NCBI RefSeq assembly: GCF_001700325.1
Contig: NZ_MATO01000013.1
Coordinates: 1-55,465 of the forward strand
Reading direction: 5' to 3'
DNA length: 55,465 nt
Origin: Caryophanon latum
GTDB lineage: Bacteria > Bacillota > Bacilli > Bacillales_A > Planococcaceae
Position 1 is the stretch's first letter. The number at the start of each line of letters is the position of its first letter. This document shows, one piece after another, positions 36,560 through 46,217 of the stretch. The position numbers were made by a program, and so were the translations under genes. The notes below the pieces were generated by a model, which ran no database searches, was not told the DNA's origin, and saw only the letters and a program-made list of their open reading frames with translations.

Positions 36560-36602
36560 AAAAAGCAGCATATGAAAGGGAAATTTTCAAATGCTGCTTT
36601 TC
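36560..36602 (-). terminator. Terminator after ytfP
   Basis: AAAAGCAGCATATGAAA pairs with TTTTCAAATGCTGCTTTT with one mismatch; a short T run follows on the minus strand, 45 bases after the stop of ytfP. Confidence 0.75.
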
Positions 36603-36646
36603 ACATTCACATATGAACGACATTACTCGTTTAAGAATAAATTTGC

Positions 36647-37906
36647 TTAAATAGACAGCGCACCTGCACTCATGCCCGCAATACGTCCAGTAACGAGCGC
36701 GCTCGTAATGTTGTAGCCGCCTGTGTAGCCATGAATATCTAAAATTTCGCCGCAGAAAAACAATCCTGCTTTTTTCTTCGACGCCATCGTTTTCGGTTCG
36801 ATTTCTTTTACCGATACGCCGCCGCCTGTGACGAACGCTTTATCGAGCGATTGTGAGCCGTGAATAAGCATCGTGAAGCCGACAAGCTGCTGCGCGAACG
36901 CACGAATTTTTTCTTGCGATAGCTCTGCGCCCGTTAAGCTTGCGTCAATGCCTGCACGCTGTAGTAAAAACAGCAGCCAGCGCTCTTGCGTCAGCGACTT
37001 CCATACGTTTTTCACCGCTTTTTTCGGATCTTCTTTAATCGTTTTGTTTAACATTTGGAAGCACGTTTCTTCGTTGTAATCGACAAGCGTTTGAATGCGC
37101 ACTTGAATCGGTTCGCCGCCCGTTTTGCGGAACTCTTTCACCGCAAACTGGCTACAGCGTAAAATGGCAGGACCGCTTAAACCAAAATGCGTAAACAGCA
37201 TGTCCATTTGGTGTGTAATAAGTGGCTTTCCTTTTTTATTTAATACCGATACAGCAACGTCACGCAGCGCTAGACCTTGAAGCTCTCGTGCTAAAATGAA
37301 GTCCTCCTTCGATGTAAGTGGCACTTCGGTAGGGTACAGAGGTGTTACTGTATGCCCTGCACGCTCTGCCCACGGGTAGCCGTCACCTGTTGAACCTGTT
37401 TGTGGCACAGCTTTACCACCAACTGCTACGACAACTGCGTTCGTACGAATTTCTGCACCGTTTTCTAAGCGCACGCCGAATACTTTATTTTCGTCCATGA
37501 CAAGCTTTGATACCGGTGTGTTCAGACGCGTTTCGACGCCGAGACGTTTCATTTCCTTTAACAGCGCATCGACAACGTCTTGTGCGCGGTCAGACACGGG
37601 GAACATGCGCCCGTGGTCTTCCTCTTTTAGCTTTACGCCAAGCCCTTCAAAAAAGGCGATAATGTCTTCGTTGTTGTACACCGTAAATGGGCTGTACATG
37701 AAGCGCCCGTTTCCTGGAATATGCTTCACGATTTCTTCAACAGGTAGGCGGTTTGTGACGTTGCAGCGCCCACCGCCAGAAATCGCTAATTTTTTGCCGA
37801 GCTTGCCACCTTTTTCAAGCAGTAGCACGCGCTTATTTTGTTCTGCTGCGGCGATCGAAGCCATGAGCCCTGAAGGACCGCCGCCAATAATAATGACATC
37901 ATACAT
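36647..37906 (-). CDS. ytfP: FAD-dependent oxidoreductase, HI0933/YtfP family
   Basis: A 419-residue flavoprotein. The Rossmann motif [19 protein letters not shown] opens the protein, with [20 protein letters not shown] near 33-52 and a second family motif [19 protein letters not shown] near 155. The C-terminal FAD-closing segment is [17 protein letters not shown] near 385. Members are annotated as NAD(P)/FAD dehydrogenases, BaiN-like; physiological substrate unknown. It stands upstream of, and divergent from, ytgP as in B. subtilis synteny. Confidence 0.9.
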   Translation of the reverse strand: MYDVIIIGGGPSGLMASIAAAEQNKRVLLLEKGGKLGKKLAISGGGRCNVTNRLPVEEIVKHIPGNGRFMYSPFTVYNNEDIIAFFEGLGVKLKEEDHGRMFPVSDRAQDVVDALLKEMKRLGVETRLNTPVSKLVMDENKVFGVRLENGAEIRTNAVVVAVGGKAVPQTGSTGDGYPWAERAGHTVTPLYPTEVPLTSKEDFILARELQGLALRDVAVSVLNKKGKPLITHQMDMLFTHFGLSGPAILRCSQFAVKEFRKTGGEPIQVRIQTLVDYNEETCFQMLNKTIKEDPKKAVKNVWKSLTQERWLLFLLQRAGIDASLTGAELSQEKIRAFAQQLVGFTMLIHGSQSLDKAFVTGGGVSVKEIEPKTMASKKKAGLFFCGEILDIHGYTGGYNITSALVTGRIAGMSAGALSI

Positions 37907-38047
37907 AATTTTTTTCGCTCACTTTCTTTAGTTCAAAGCTTTAGTATACACGAAATGCAAAAATTATTTGAGTAAATAGGTGAGGAGAGGTAAACTATTG
38001 AATAGGTTTTTGCGCTTTCGTACATATGTAATTTGTTTGCGACGTTT

Positions 38048-38196
38048 GTTCTGTTGTTTCGGCGGACGCTTTTCGCGGAGGGCGACACGATGTCGGTCAC
38101 AAAGGCGTTGTCGCAAGGACGCGACGAACTTAGCCTTTGTTCCTTGATTTTCGGCTAGCGCTTGTCCCGCAGAAGTCGCCGCCTACACGCCAGAAC
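38048..38196. repeat. Palindromic intergenic element, type 2, copy B
   Basis: 149 bp, colinear without gaps with 174-322. Inverted arms are GTTCTG (38048) and CAGAAC (38196), with GGCGG/CCGCC further in. The internal hairpin has ACAAAGGC/GCCTTTGT and GTCGC/GCGAC, with AAGGAC in the loop. It occupies the 450-bp ytfP-ytgP gap, which holds no gene I can support. Confidence 0.85.
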
Positions 38197-38358
38197 AATG
38201 TTAAATCGATTTTCAAATAGAGTATGGTACATTCATAAGTGTTTATTCAGCTTAAAACAAATCGCATGTGCAATGTATGTAAAAGAAAGTCGCAACCTTT
38301 CCAGCTTATATTCGTTCGTATAAGCTAACACAAAACTAAATAGTAGGTAGGTCGTTTT

Positions 38359-39972
38359 ATGTCTTCATTAATGAAAGGAACAGCGATTTTAACGATCGGG
38401 CTGTTTTTATCAAAGGCGCTCGGGCTCATTTATATTTTCCCATTTTACGCATTAGTTGGCGAGGAAAATGTCGTACTGTACCAATATGCATATATTCCGT
38501 ATAACATTTTATTGTCGATTGCGATTTCGGGTGCGCCGATTGCGGTGTCAAAATTCGTCTCGAAATACAATGCGCTTGGGGATTATGATGCAGGACGACG
38601 ACTTGTGCGCTCTGGTTTGCTCGTCATGATTGTGACGGGAATTGCATCATTTATCGCACTGTATTTATTGGCAACACCGATTGCAAGCATCGTCATTAAC
38701 GACGATGAACAAATTTTCACGGTCGCACAAATTGCGGAAGTCATTCGTTGGGTAAGTTTTGCGCTGTTGTTCGTACCATTCATGAGCTTAACGCGTGGCT
38801 TTTTCCAAGGTTATGGTCATTATATGCCGACGTCTGTGTCACAGCTAATTGAGCAAATTGTGCGCATTATCGTGCTGCTTGGTGGTGCGTTCGTCGTTGT
38901 CGTGTTGATGGATCAAGAGCCGTTACTCGCGATTAACTTTGCGGTGTTTGCGGCAACGATTGGGGCAATTGGCGGCTTAGTCGTGCTGTATTTTTATTGG
39001 CGAAAGTATCAGCCGGAGTTCGACGCATTACGTGCAACGAGTGTGTCGTCTGGTGAATTGTCGTACAGCAGCATTTACAAAGAAGTCATTACGTACTCGA
39101 TTCCAATCGTGTTCGTTGGCTTAGCGATTTCGCTGTTCCAACTTGTCGATATGTTTACGTTTAACAAGGCGATGTCATCAATCGGCTTAGCGGCAGTGAC
39201 CGATACGTATTTCGGTATGTTTACGTTTTTAACGCATAAAATCGTTGTCATTCCGGTCATGCTGGCAACAGGCTTTTCAATGGCGCTCGTGCCGGCTATT
39301 ACGAAGCTATATACGCAGCGTAAATTTGACGAAGTGCGCCAGTCGATGGACCAAACGTTGTCGATTTTATTATTTATTACCGTACCGGCTGTTGTCGGCA
39401 TTTCGCTACTAGCAGACGATATTTATCACCTGCTATATTCAAAAAGCGACATGGGTGCACAAGTGCTTGCAAACTACGCACCTGTAGCGATTTTATTTGC
39501 ATTGTTCTCAGTAACGGCAGCGTTGTTACAAGGCATCGATTACCAAAAGTGGATCGTGTCATCACTCATTATCGGGGTGTTAACGAAGCTTGCACTGAAC
39601 ACGTATTTAATCGAACTGTTCGAAGTAAATGGTGCGATTTTAGCGACGGCAATCGGTTATGCGGTGACGATTACAATTAACTTTATCGTCATCGTTCGCG
39701 TGCTACAATACCGCTCTGCACAGTTATTGAAGCGCATTTCAACAATTATCATATTAACAGCTGCGATGGCATTGAGCGTGTACGGTGCTAGTTTCCTAAT
39801 GAACGGCTGGCTCGCGCACGATACGAAGCTGCAAGCAATCGTTCATTTAACGGTAACCGTTTGCGTAGGGCTGTGCGTATACGGCTTGTTATCGTACAAG
39901 CTTGGCTTAGCACAGCAACTACTCGGCAACCGATTAGACCGCGTGCTACGTAAGCTACGTTTCAAGAAATAA
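38359..39972 (+). CDS. ytgP: MurJ-type lipid II flippase (YtgP)
   Basis: A 537-residue polytopic protein of the MVF/SpoVB part of the MOP superfamily, with about 14 spans. The opening GTAILTIGLFLSKALGLIYIFPFYALVG and the GAPIAVSKFVSKYNALG segment are typical. B. subtilis YtgP was shown to be its MurJ, moving lipid II across the membrane for peptidoglycan synthesis. The ribosome site (TAGGTAGG) is weak. A terminator follows at 39979-40026. Confidence 0.9.
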   Translation: MSSLMKGTAILTIGLFLSKALGLIYIFPFYALVGEENVVLYQYAYIPYNILLSIAISGAPIAVSKFVSKYNALGDYDAGRRLVRSGLLVMIVTGIASFIALYLLATPIASIVINDDEQIFTVAQIAEVIRWVSFALLFVPFMSLTRGFFQGYGHYMPTSVSQLIEQIVRIIVLLGGAFVVVVLMDQEPLLAINFAVFAATIGAIGGLVVLYFYWRKYQPEFDALRATSVSSGELSYSSIYKEVITYSIPIVFVGLAISLFQLVDMFTFNKAMSSIGLAAVTDTYFGMFTFLTHKIVVIPVMLATGFSMALVPAITKLYTQRKFDEVRQSMDQTLSILLFITVPAVVGISLLADDIYHLLYSKSDMGAQVLANYAPVAILFALFSVTAALLQGIDYQKWIVSSLIIGVLTKLALNTYLIELFEVNGAILATAIGYAVTITINFIVIVRVLQYRSAQLLKRISTIIILTAAMALSVYGASFLMNGWLAHDTKLQAIVHLTVTVCVGLCVYGLLSYKLGLAQQLLGNRLDRVLRKLRFKK

Positions 39973-39978
39973 GCAATT

Positions 39979-40026
39979 GGAAATGCTAGAGAAAACGATG
40001 TTGTTTCCTCTAGCATTTCGTTTTGT
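39979..40026 (+). terminator. ytgP terminator
   Basis: GGAAATGCTAGAG pairs with CTCTAGCATTTC around a 16-base loop, then GTTTTGTTT. Confidence 0.8.
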
Positions 40027-40113
40027 TTAGACGGCTATATAGACAGTGATTAAAATTTATAACGACTACAAGTTCAAAATGACGAGCGTCAATGAATCAT
40101 TCAGGAGGAAAAT

Positions 40114-40833
40114 ATGCGTTTAGATAAACTATTAGCAAACATGGGCTACGGCTCACGAAAAGAAGTAAAGCAGCTATTAAAGCAAAAAGCAGTGCGCGTT
40201 GATGACATCGTCGTAAAGGACGCTGCGATGAAAGTGGACGTCGACAAGCAAATCGTTACCGTATTTGGCGAGCGCGTCGAGTATACGGAGTTCATTTATT
40301 TAATGATGCACAAACCACCAGGCGTCATTTCAGCAACCGAGGATAAGTACGATCAAACGGTTATCGATTTACTTGACCCAACATATCAGCACTTTGAGCC
40401 GTTTCCAGTCGGGCGCTTAGATAAAGATACAGAAGGGCTACTGCTCATTACGAATGATGGGCAGCTTGCACACAATTTATTGTCACCAAAAAAGCATGTG
40501 CCAAAAACGTATTTCGCGCACATTAACGGTTGCGTCACAGAAGCGGATATTGAGGCGATGAAGGAAGGTGTCACATTAGATGATGGTTACAAAACGAAGC
40601 CAGGGCATTTAGTTATTTTAGAAGCTGGCGACACATCTAAGATCGAATTGACGATTTCAGAGGGCAAATTCCATCAAGTAAAGCGGATGTTCGAGGCTGT
40701 CGGCAAAAATGTGACATATTTGAAACGTTTATCAATGGGGTCGCTTATGCTTGATAAAGCGCTAAAACTAGGCGAATATCGTGAATTAACGCGCGACGAA
40801 CTCGAATTGCTACAAAATAATGAGGGAAAATAG
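40114..40833 (+). CDS. ytzG: 16S rRNA pseudouridine synthase, RsuA family
   Basis: A 239-residue enzyme. The N-terminal S4 RNA-binding domain (MRLDKLLANMGYGSRKEVKQLL) is about 1-60. The catalytic domain has the motif GRLDKDTEGLLLITNDG near residue 100, its aspartate being the nucleophile, and the C-terminal KFHQVKRMF. It matches YtzG in B. subtilis gene order (after ytgP). It is preceded by AGGAGG. The downstream deacetylase-like gene starts about 100 bases later and may be cotranscribed, since no terminator intervenes. Confidence 0.9.
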   Translation: MRLDKLLANMGYGSRKEVKQLLKQKAVRVDDIVVKDAAMKVDVDKQIVTVFGERVEYTEFIYLMMHKPPGVISATEDKYDQTVIDLLDPTYQHFEPFPVGRLDKDTEGLLLITNDGQLAHNLLSPKKHVPKTYFAHINGCVTEADIEAMKEGVTLDDGYKTKPGHLVILEAGDTSKIELTISEGKFHQVKRMFEAVGKNVTYLKRLSMGSLMLDKALKLGEYRELTRDELELLQNNEGK

Positions 40834-40931
40834 TATAAATGTGAGTGTATTCAAACGGGACTTTCTATATAATTATAGGGAGTGCCGTGTTTTTATTGGC
40901 ATCGATGAATGGAATCAAAGGTGGGGTACAT

Positions 40932-42551
40932 ATGAATAAACTACGCATAGTCGGCGTATTTATCGGCGTTGTACTGTTATTTGTCATGTGGGGCATCAGT
41001 CTACAAGAGCAAGATCACCGTTTAACGCTCGCGCAATCGGTTACAGTCGTTGCAGCAGAGGACGAACGAGTGCTTGGCACATTAGCAGATGATACAACAA
41101 TCTGGCTTGACGAAGCATGTGATGATGATTGGTGTTATATCACGTGGGGAGAAACCGCAGCGAAGTTTCAAGCATCTGACAATATCGGATCGCTTGAGCA
41201 AGTAAGTGAGCGTGAAGCAGTACAGGATGTCGGCGCACAGCCACTACGCGTTGCAAAAGAAGCACCCGTATTTCAGGACAAGAATGAAAAGAGCAAGCAA
41301 CTCGCGACACTCAAAGCAAACGAACGTTACATTGCACGTTCAATGGATGGCAAATGGGCAAAAGTCATTATGCCAAACGGTGAAGGCTACGTGCCGTTAA
41401 CATATACGTTAACGGAAGCAAAGGCGGTGCTGCATAAGGCGATTGAAGCGGTGAAAGAAACGCCGTTGTATCAATTCGATAGTGCGCAGCGTCGACATGT
41501 AATCGGTACATTACGTGCGAAGGAGCCAGTGGAACTTGTTGGCACGACACGTTACTACTACATCGTGTCATTTGGGCAAGGAGAGGCTTACGTAACTCGT
41601 GAGGATGCAGAGGAGATTGGCGAAGTAGAAGTACGCGACATTACATTAGTAAAAGAGGTAGTCGGCAGCTTTATGCTGACGACGAGCACACCTGTATATG
41701 TTGATGTAAATGTCGAATCAGACGTGCTAGCCATTTTAGAGCCAAGCATGCGCTATACGACAATTGGCTATTGGAAAGATTGGGCAATTGTCCGTATTGG
41801 TGGACGTATCGGCTTCGTTGAGCAACAGCGAAATGAGCAGCAAAAAGGTATTGCAGTGCTACATTATGAGCACGTGCTACCGAAAGAAGTCGCAAGCGGC
41901 TTTAAATCGAGTCATACAATTGTGACTGAGGAGCAATTTAAGCAGCAAATGGAGTATTTAGCTTCACAAGGCTATACGACGATTACGAAGGAAAACTTAG
42001 CGGATTACATTAAAGGTAGCTTCGTCGTCCCACAAAAAGCTGTACTGATCACATTTGATGGTGGCTTACTATCAGCTCGTAAATTTGCTTACCCGATTTT
42101 AAAGGAGCACGGTTTTAAAGCAGTACAGCACGTAATTGCAAGCCGTGTAACGAGAGAAAGTGGAGAGCAAACGTTTGACGAAACGAAGGAGCAGTATATT
42201 ACCGTTGCGGATATTAACAAAACATCAGACGTATTTGATCACGAAGCACAGACGTTTAATTTACATCAATTAATCGGCAAAAAGAGCATTCTTGTGCAAG
42301 CGGACGTCGGCGTTGTAAAAGATGACCTACGCCAGCTCGTAAAAGCGCTCGGCACGGTCACATCATTTGCGTATCCGTTTGGTCAATATTCTGAAGAGGT
42401 CATTAATGCACTCGATGAATATGGCTTTACGATGGCGTTTACGCAGCAGCCGGAGCACGTTGTTATTGGTTACAATGCGATGACGTTGCCGCGCTATAGC
42501 GTGACGAAAAACACGACGCTTGAGCAGTTTAGAAAAATGCTCGGCGAATAA
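40932..42551 (+). CDS. Secreted SH3-like/polysaccharide deacetylase protein with degenerate metal site
   Basis: A 539-residue protein. An uncleaved signal anchor (about 1-22) is followed by four SH3b-like repeats (about 30-90, 100-165, 170-230, 240-300) and a NodB-type domain from about 320. Catalytic motif 1, TFDDG in active enzymes, reads TFDGG (374-378), losing the second, metal-binding aspartate. In motif 2 the first histidine is glutamine (Q440), with H445 kept. The YPFG motif is intact. Expected function is binding to, but probably not deacetylating, cell-wall polymer. I use ATG 40932 after AAAGGTGGGG rather than the far upstream start. It ends before a strong terminator. Confidence 0.75.
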   Translation: MNKLRIVGVFIGVVLLFVMWGISLQEQDHRLTLAQSVTVVAAEDERVLGTLADDTTIWLDEACDDDWCYITWGETAAKFQASDNIGSLEQVSEREAVQDVGAQPLRVAKEAPVFQDKNEKSKQLATLKANERYIARSMDGKWAKVIMPNGEGYVPLTYTLTEAKAVLHKAIEAVKETPLYQFDSAQRRHVIGTLRAKEPVELVGTTRYYYIVSFGQGEAYVTREDAEEIGEVEVRDITLVKEVVGSFMLTTSTPVYVDVNVESDVLAILEPSMRYTTIGYWKDWAIVRIGGRIGFVEQQRNEQQKGIAVLHYEHVLPKEVASGFKSSHTIVTEEQFKQQMEYLASQGYTTITKENLADYIKGSFVVPQKAVLITFDGGLLSARKFAYPILKEHGFKAVQHVIASRVTRESGEQTFDETKEQYITVADINKTSDVFDHEAQTFNLHQLIGKKSILVQADVGVVKDDLRQLVKALGTVTSFAYPFGQYSEEVINALDEYGFTMAFTQQPEHVVIGYNAMTLPRYSVTKNTTLEQFRKMLGE

Positions 42552-42554
42552 CGC

Positions 42555-42598
42555 ATAAAAAGAGACAATCACATGCCGCGTGATTGTCTCTTTTTTTC
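42555..42598 (+). terminator. Terminator after the deacetylase-like gene
   Basis: AAAAAGAGACAATCAC pairs with GTGATTGTCTCTTTTT, followed by T; usable in both directions, and also 58 bases downstream of ytzE on the minus strand. Confidence 0.9.
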
Positions 42599-42655
42599 TA
42601 TATGCTCGGAAAAAAACGACCTTTTGACAGGTCATTCTTTCCGTTTTGTACGACA

Positions 42656-42877
42656 TTAAGAAGATAATTTCACTTTTTTCTTCGTCGTTGTCCATTTGCC
42701 TCGACTTGGACTTACAACCAAATCGTTAAAGGCTAACACATTCAAATCTCTTTGAATGGTGCGAGGAGTGATATTGAACTCTTCGACTAAATCTTGTGTA
42801 GAAACCTCTCCTTTATCTAGGATGAACATGTACACATCTTTAATACGATTAAGCATTCGATCAGTAGTTGGTTTCAT
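42656..42877 (-). CDS. ytzE: DeoR-type small HTH protein (YtzE)
   Basis: A 73-residue protein that is essentially one winged helix-turn-helix: IKDVYMFILDKGEVSTQDLVEEFNITPRTIQRDLNVLAFNDLV. The DeoR signature (STQDLVEEF, RTIQRDL) is clear, while any sensor domain is missing, as in B. subtilis YtzE of similar size. Position next to pepV also agrees. It presumably regulates by binding DNA alone; targets are unknown. Confidence 0.85.
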   Translation of the reverse strand: MKPTTDRMLNRIKDVYMFILDKGEVSTQDLVEEFNITPRTIQRDLNVLAFNDLVVSPSRGKWTTTKKKVKLSS

Positions 42878-43122
42878 AAATGAACCACTCCTTCATCTTA
42901 ATTCTCTTGGCAAAGACTAGCGGACGACATGATGTGCGGGCTGCGCTTATATAAAAGTTTATGCCTCATACATCTCCCTTATCTATCAACTTATCAGCAG
43001 TCGTGAAATACTGACACCTATATTATAGCGGAATATAATTACTTTTTCTAGCACTTTCGCTGAATTTATTATTAATTCACATAACCTACATACATTTACA
43101 GTTGTTATACAATACAAAATAA

Positions 43123-43344
43123 GGTTCATCACCGTAAGCTGAGGTTGACGCATAAAAGTTGCTTGAAACAAGAGGAGGACTCCAGCGGGAAAAGAGAAAG
43201 TTTCTTTTGCGACGAGGAGACTTCAGGAAGGTGATCAACGCCACTACACGAGCCATCACCTTCATGATAAACATCGTGTTTGCCTCCGCACCGGCGGAAA
43301 GCATGCCTCGACGTGAAAAGCAAATTACGTTATAGTGAAGAGCC
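43123..43344. repeat. Palindromic element with module X
   Basis: Ends GGTTCATCAC (43123-43132) and GTGAAGAGCC (43335-43344); inner ends GTTGCTT and AAAGCAA. Module X is present (GAAGGTGATC with CATCACCTTC) with its conserved tail ACATCGTGTT. Its left 60 bp are almost identical to the inverted right end of 19037-19282. Confidence 0.85.
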
Positions 43345-43486
43345 TAAAAGAAGCAAGTTATTATATAGCGATACAAACAAAGCATATCGTTTATTGCGAG
43401 CAGTTCGCACGCTGTAACTTACTGAATATCCGATCGCACGAAGCGAACATTGTTACCTTTTCATGAATGTGAAGTAACCGAAAGCA

Positions 43487-43514
43487 TTGTAAATTAGTCA
43501 AAAAGGCGTACAAT
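43487..43514 (+). promoter_or_regulatory. Possible pepV promoter
   Basis: TTGTAA (43487-43492), 16-bp spacer, TACAAT (43509-43514), 33 bases before pepV. Confidence 0.5.
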
Positions 43515-43547
43515 AGCAATACATTACATTTTCGAGGTGATACATCG

Positions 43548-44936
43548 ATGAATTGGGAGCAGTTAGCGTTAAAGCGTCAGGACGAATTGTTAAGCGAATT
43601 ACAACAGCTCATTCAAATTGAAAGCGTGCTAGATGAGGAAGCGGCCAATGACGATATGCCATTTGGTGAGAAGCCACTTGAAGCGCTCGAGTGGCTGCTT
43701 GCGCGTGGTGACGAGCAAGGAATGCGCACGAAAAATATCGACAACATGGCTGGCTACATCGAAATGGGAGACGGGGACGAATCGCTCGGCATTTTATGTC
43801 ACGTAGACGTCGTGCCAGCAGGAGAAGGTTGGACGTATCCACCATTTGAAGGTCGTATCGTAGACGGCAAAATGTACGGACGCGGCACGATCGACGATAA
43901 AGGACCGACGATTGCCGCATGGATGGCGATGAAACTTGTGAAAGACGCGGGCATTCCGCTCAACAAACGTGTGCGCATGATTATCGGGACAGACGAAGAA
44001 AGTGGTTTCCGCTGCGTAAAGCGTTATTTTGAGAAAGAGGAAATGCCGACGATTGGCTTTGCGCCAGATGCCGATTTCCCGCTTATTAACGCGGAAAAGG
44101 GCATCGCAACGCTTATTTTTTCAAGTATGACCGCTGCATCAAGCAATGAATCGCTCGTGTCGTTTACAGCTGGTACGCGCACAAATATGGTGCCAGAGCG
44201 AGCGACAGCGGTCATTGCCGGACAAGATGAAGCATTTTGTCACCGATTTGAAGCATATTTGCAGAAAAATCAGTATATAGGGTCTTTATTAATCGACGGT
44301 AATCAGTATATAATCGACATGAAAGGCAAATCGGCACATGCGATGGAGCCGCATAAAGGCGTCAATGCGGGCGTACTGCTTGCGACGTTTTTACAGCAGG
44401 AGCTTCACGGTGCGCGCGAGCAAGCTTTTTTAACGTTTATTGTCGAAGTATTTAAGGACGACGTATTCGGTTCGGCACTTAGCTTGGACTTTGAGGACGA
44501 CGTATCAGGACCGACGACACTCAATGCAGGAGTCATGACGTATGATGAGAAGCGTGCAGAAATTGCGGTGAGCATGCGTCATAGTGTGACGTATCCGTTT
44601 GACGACAAGCTGCGATTAGTGCATGAAGCTGTGCAGCCATTTTATGTCGCACTAGACGTAGCCGATTATTCACCACCGCATTACGTGCCTGAAGACGATG
44701 CGCTTGTCGCAACATTGCTCGACGTTTATCGTCAGTATACAGGTGACATGCAAAAGCCGTTATCAACAGGTGGCGGTACGTACGCACGAGAGTTGAAGAA
44801 GGGCGTCGCATTCGGGATGTTATTTCCCGGAGAAGTGGAGCTTGCCCATCAACAAGATGAATTTGTCGATATAGCGAATTTAATGAAAGCAGTGGCCATT
44901 TACGCCGCAGCCATTGAACGTTTAGCAGCAAATTGA
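43548..44936 (+). CDS. pepV: Dipeptidase PepV
   Basis: A 462-residue M20 metallopeptidase that cleaves dipeptides in the cytoplasm. Zinc-binding motifs are CHVDVVPAGEGW near residue 85 and GRGTIDDKGPT near 114; the catalytic glutamates are in TDEESGF near 150. The PDADFP and GTRTNMVPE segments of the lid and dimerisation region follow. The C-terminal STGGGTYAR is typical. The ribosome site is GAGGTGAT. It lies upstream of dat, as in B. subtilis. Confidence 0.93.
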   Translation: MNWEQLALKRQDELLSELQQLIQIESVLDEEAANDDMPFGEKPLEALEWLLARGDEQGMRTKNIDNMAGYIEMGDGDESLGILCHVDVVPAGEGWTYPPFEGRIVDGKMYGRGTIDDKGPTIAAWMAMKLVKDAGIPLNKRVRMIIGTDEESGFRCVKRYFEKEEMPTIGFAPDADFPLINAEKGIATLIFSSMTAASSNESLVSFTAGTRTNMVPERATAVIAGQDEAFCHRFEAYLQKNQYIGSLLIDGNQYIIDMKGKSAHAMEPHKGVNAGVLLATFLQQELHGAREQAFLTFIVEVFKDDVFGSALSLDFEDDVSGPTTLNAGVMTYDEKRAEIAVSMRHSVTYPFDDKLRLVHEAVQPFYVALDVADYSPPHYVPEDDALVATLLDVYRQYTGDMQKPLSTGGGTYARELKKGVAFGMLFPGEVELAHQQDEFVDIANLMKAVAIYAAAIERLAAN

Positions 44937-44956
44937 GAATGATGAAATGGATTTAA

Positions 44957-45175
44957 TTACGGTATGAAATTTTAGATGGTGAGCCGCATATTGACGAGCT
45001 GATTGATAAATGGATTGTTTACGCTACAGATTCAAAGCATTTGCGCCTTGCATGCCGCATGAACGTGAAGAATGAGACCGCGTGCATTTTGCGGGCTCAT
45101 GCGGAACGTGCGGCTAGCGCAAATGCAGGATATGGAGTAGTAGAGCGTAATTTTTTACATTTTGAAAAATTATAA
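44957..45175 (+). other. Orphan open frame over an inverted repeat
   Basis: A 72-codon open frame without a credible start or ribosome site lies between pepV and dat. It encloses GCATTTGCGC (45037-45046) with GCGCAAATGC (45117-45126), and CCGCATGA (45055-45062) with TCATGCGG (45097-45104). It may be a gene remnant or another kind of hairpin element, unlike the other repeats here. I do not call it a gene. Confidence 0.4.
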
Positions 45176-45196
45176 GAGAAAAGGATGAGTTGAGAC

Positions 45197-46048
45197 ATGA
45201 GCTACTGCTTATACAATGACCAAATCGTAAAAAATGAAGAAATTATTATTGATAAAGAAGACCGCGGCTACCAATTTGGTGACGGCATTTATGAAGTTGT
45301 AAAAGTATATGACGGTGAATTATTCACAGCTGAAGAGCACGTGGATCGTTTTTACGCAAGTGCTGAAAAAATCCGCTTAACAATTCCGTATACAAAAGAT
45401 AAATTACACGAGCTTTTACACAAATTAGTAGAAGCAAACAACTTAGGCACAGGTCACGTATACTTCCAAATTACGCGCGGCGCTTGCCCACGTAACCACG
45501 TTTTCCCTGGCGATGATGTATTGCCAGTATTAACAGGGAACGTAAAAGAAAACCCACGCCCAGTAGAAAACTTCGAAAAAGGCGTAAAAGCAACAGTGTT
45601 AGAAGACCGTCGTTGGTTAATGTGCGACATTAAATCATTAAACCTTTTAGGCGCGGTACTTGCAAAACAAGAAGCGTATGAAAAAGGGTGCTACGAAGCG
45701 ATTTTACACCGTGATGGCACAGTGACGGAATGCTCATCTTCAAACGTATTCGGTATTAAAGATGGCGTATTATACACGCATCAAGCAGATAATTTAATTT
45801 TACACGGTATTACACGCGCAGTTATTTTACAATGTGCAAATGAAATTGGTTTACCAGTGAAAGAAGAAGCGTTCACAGTGGAGCAATTACTTACGATGGA
45901 CGAAGTGATCATTTCTTCTACAACGTCTGAAGTAACACCATGTATCGAAATCGACGGTACAGTAATCGGGAACGGTACACCAGGTGAGTGGACACGCAAG
46001 CTACAAGCGCAATTCGAAACGAAAATTCCAAAGTCAGTAAAAGCATAA
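45197..46048 (+). CDS. dat: D-amino acid aminotransferase
   Basis: A 283-residue fold-type IV PLP enzyme interconverting D-alanine and D-glutamate with 2-oxo acids, feeding peptidoglycan synthesis. The schiff-base lysine is K146 in CDIKSLNLL. Other markers are the YQFGDGIYEVVK segment, the substrate-carboxylate-binding RGACPRNH, and VTECSSSNVFGI near 180. Length matches Bacillus enzymes. Codon use is of highly expressed type. A terminator is at 46066-46102. Confidence 0.95.
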   Translation: MSYCLYNDQIVKNEEIIIDKEDRGYQFGDGIYEVVKVYDGELFTAEEHVDRFYASAEKIRLTIPYTKDKLHELLHKLVEANNLGTGHVYFQITRGACPRNHVFPGDDVLPVLTGNVKENPRPVENFEKGVKATVLEDRRWLMCDIKSLNLLGAVLAKQEAYEKGCYEAILHRDGTVTECSSSNVFGIKDGVLYTHQADNLILHGITRAVILQCANEIGLPVKEEAFTVEQLLTMDEVIISSTTSEVTPCIEIDGTVIGNGTPGEWTRKLQAQFETKIPKSVKA

Positions 46049-46065
46049 TCGATATACTGTAACGA

Positions 46066-46102
46066 AAACGTACGATGTGAATGTTCACATCGTGCGTTTT
46101 TT
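46066..46102 (+). terminator. dat terminator
   Basis: AACGTACGATGTGAA pairs with TTCACATCGTGCGTT with one mismatch, then a T run. Confidence 0.88.
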
Positions 46103-46217
46103 GATTATATGTCTTTTTATCGGCGTGACTGAACGGCAGAGCTACTTCTTTTTTATCAGTTAGTCATGTAAAATATGAACTATTACGAACTTTATACATA
46201 TGGAGTGTGATGAGTGC

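Noticed and set aside
36460-36560. Sigma-D promoter for the chemoreceptor gene
   Set aside because: No TAAA and GCCGATAT pair at the right spacing is present.
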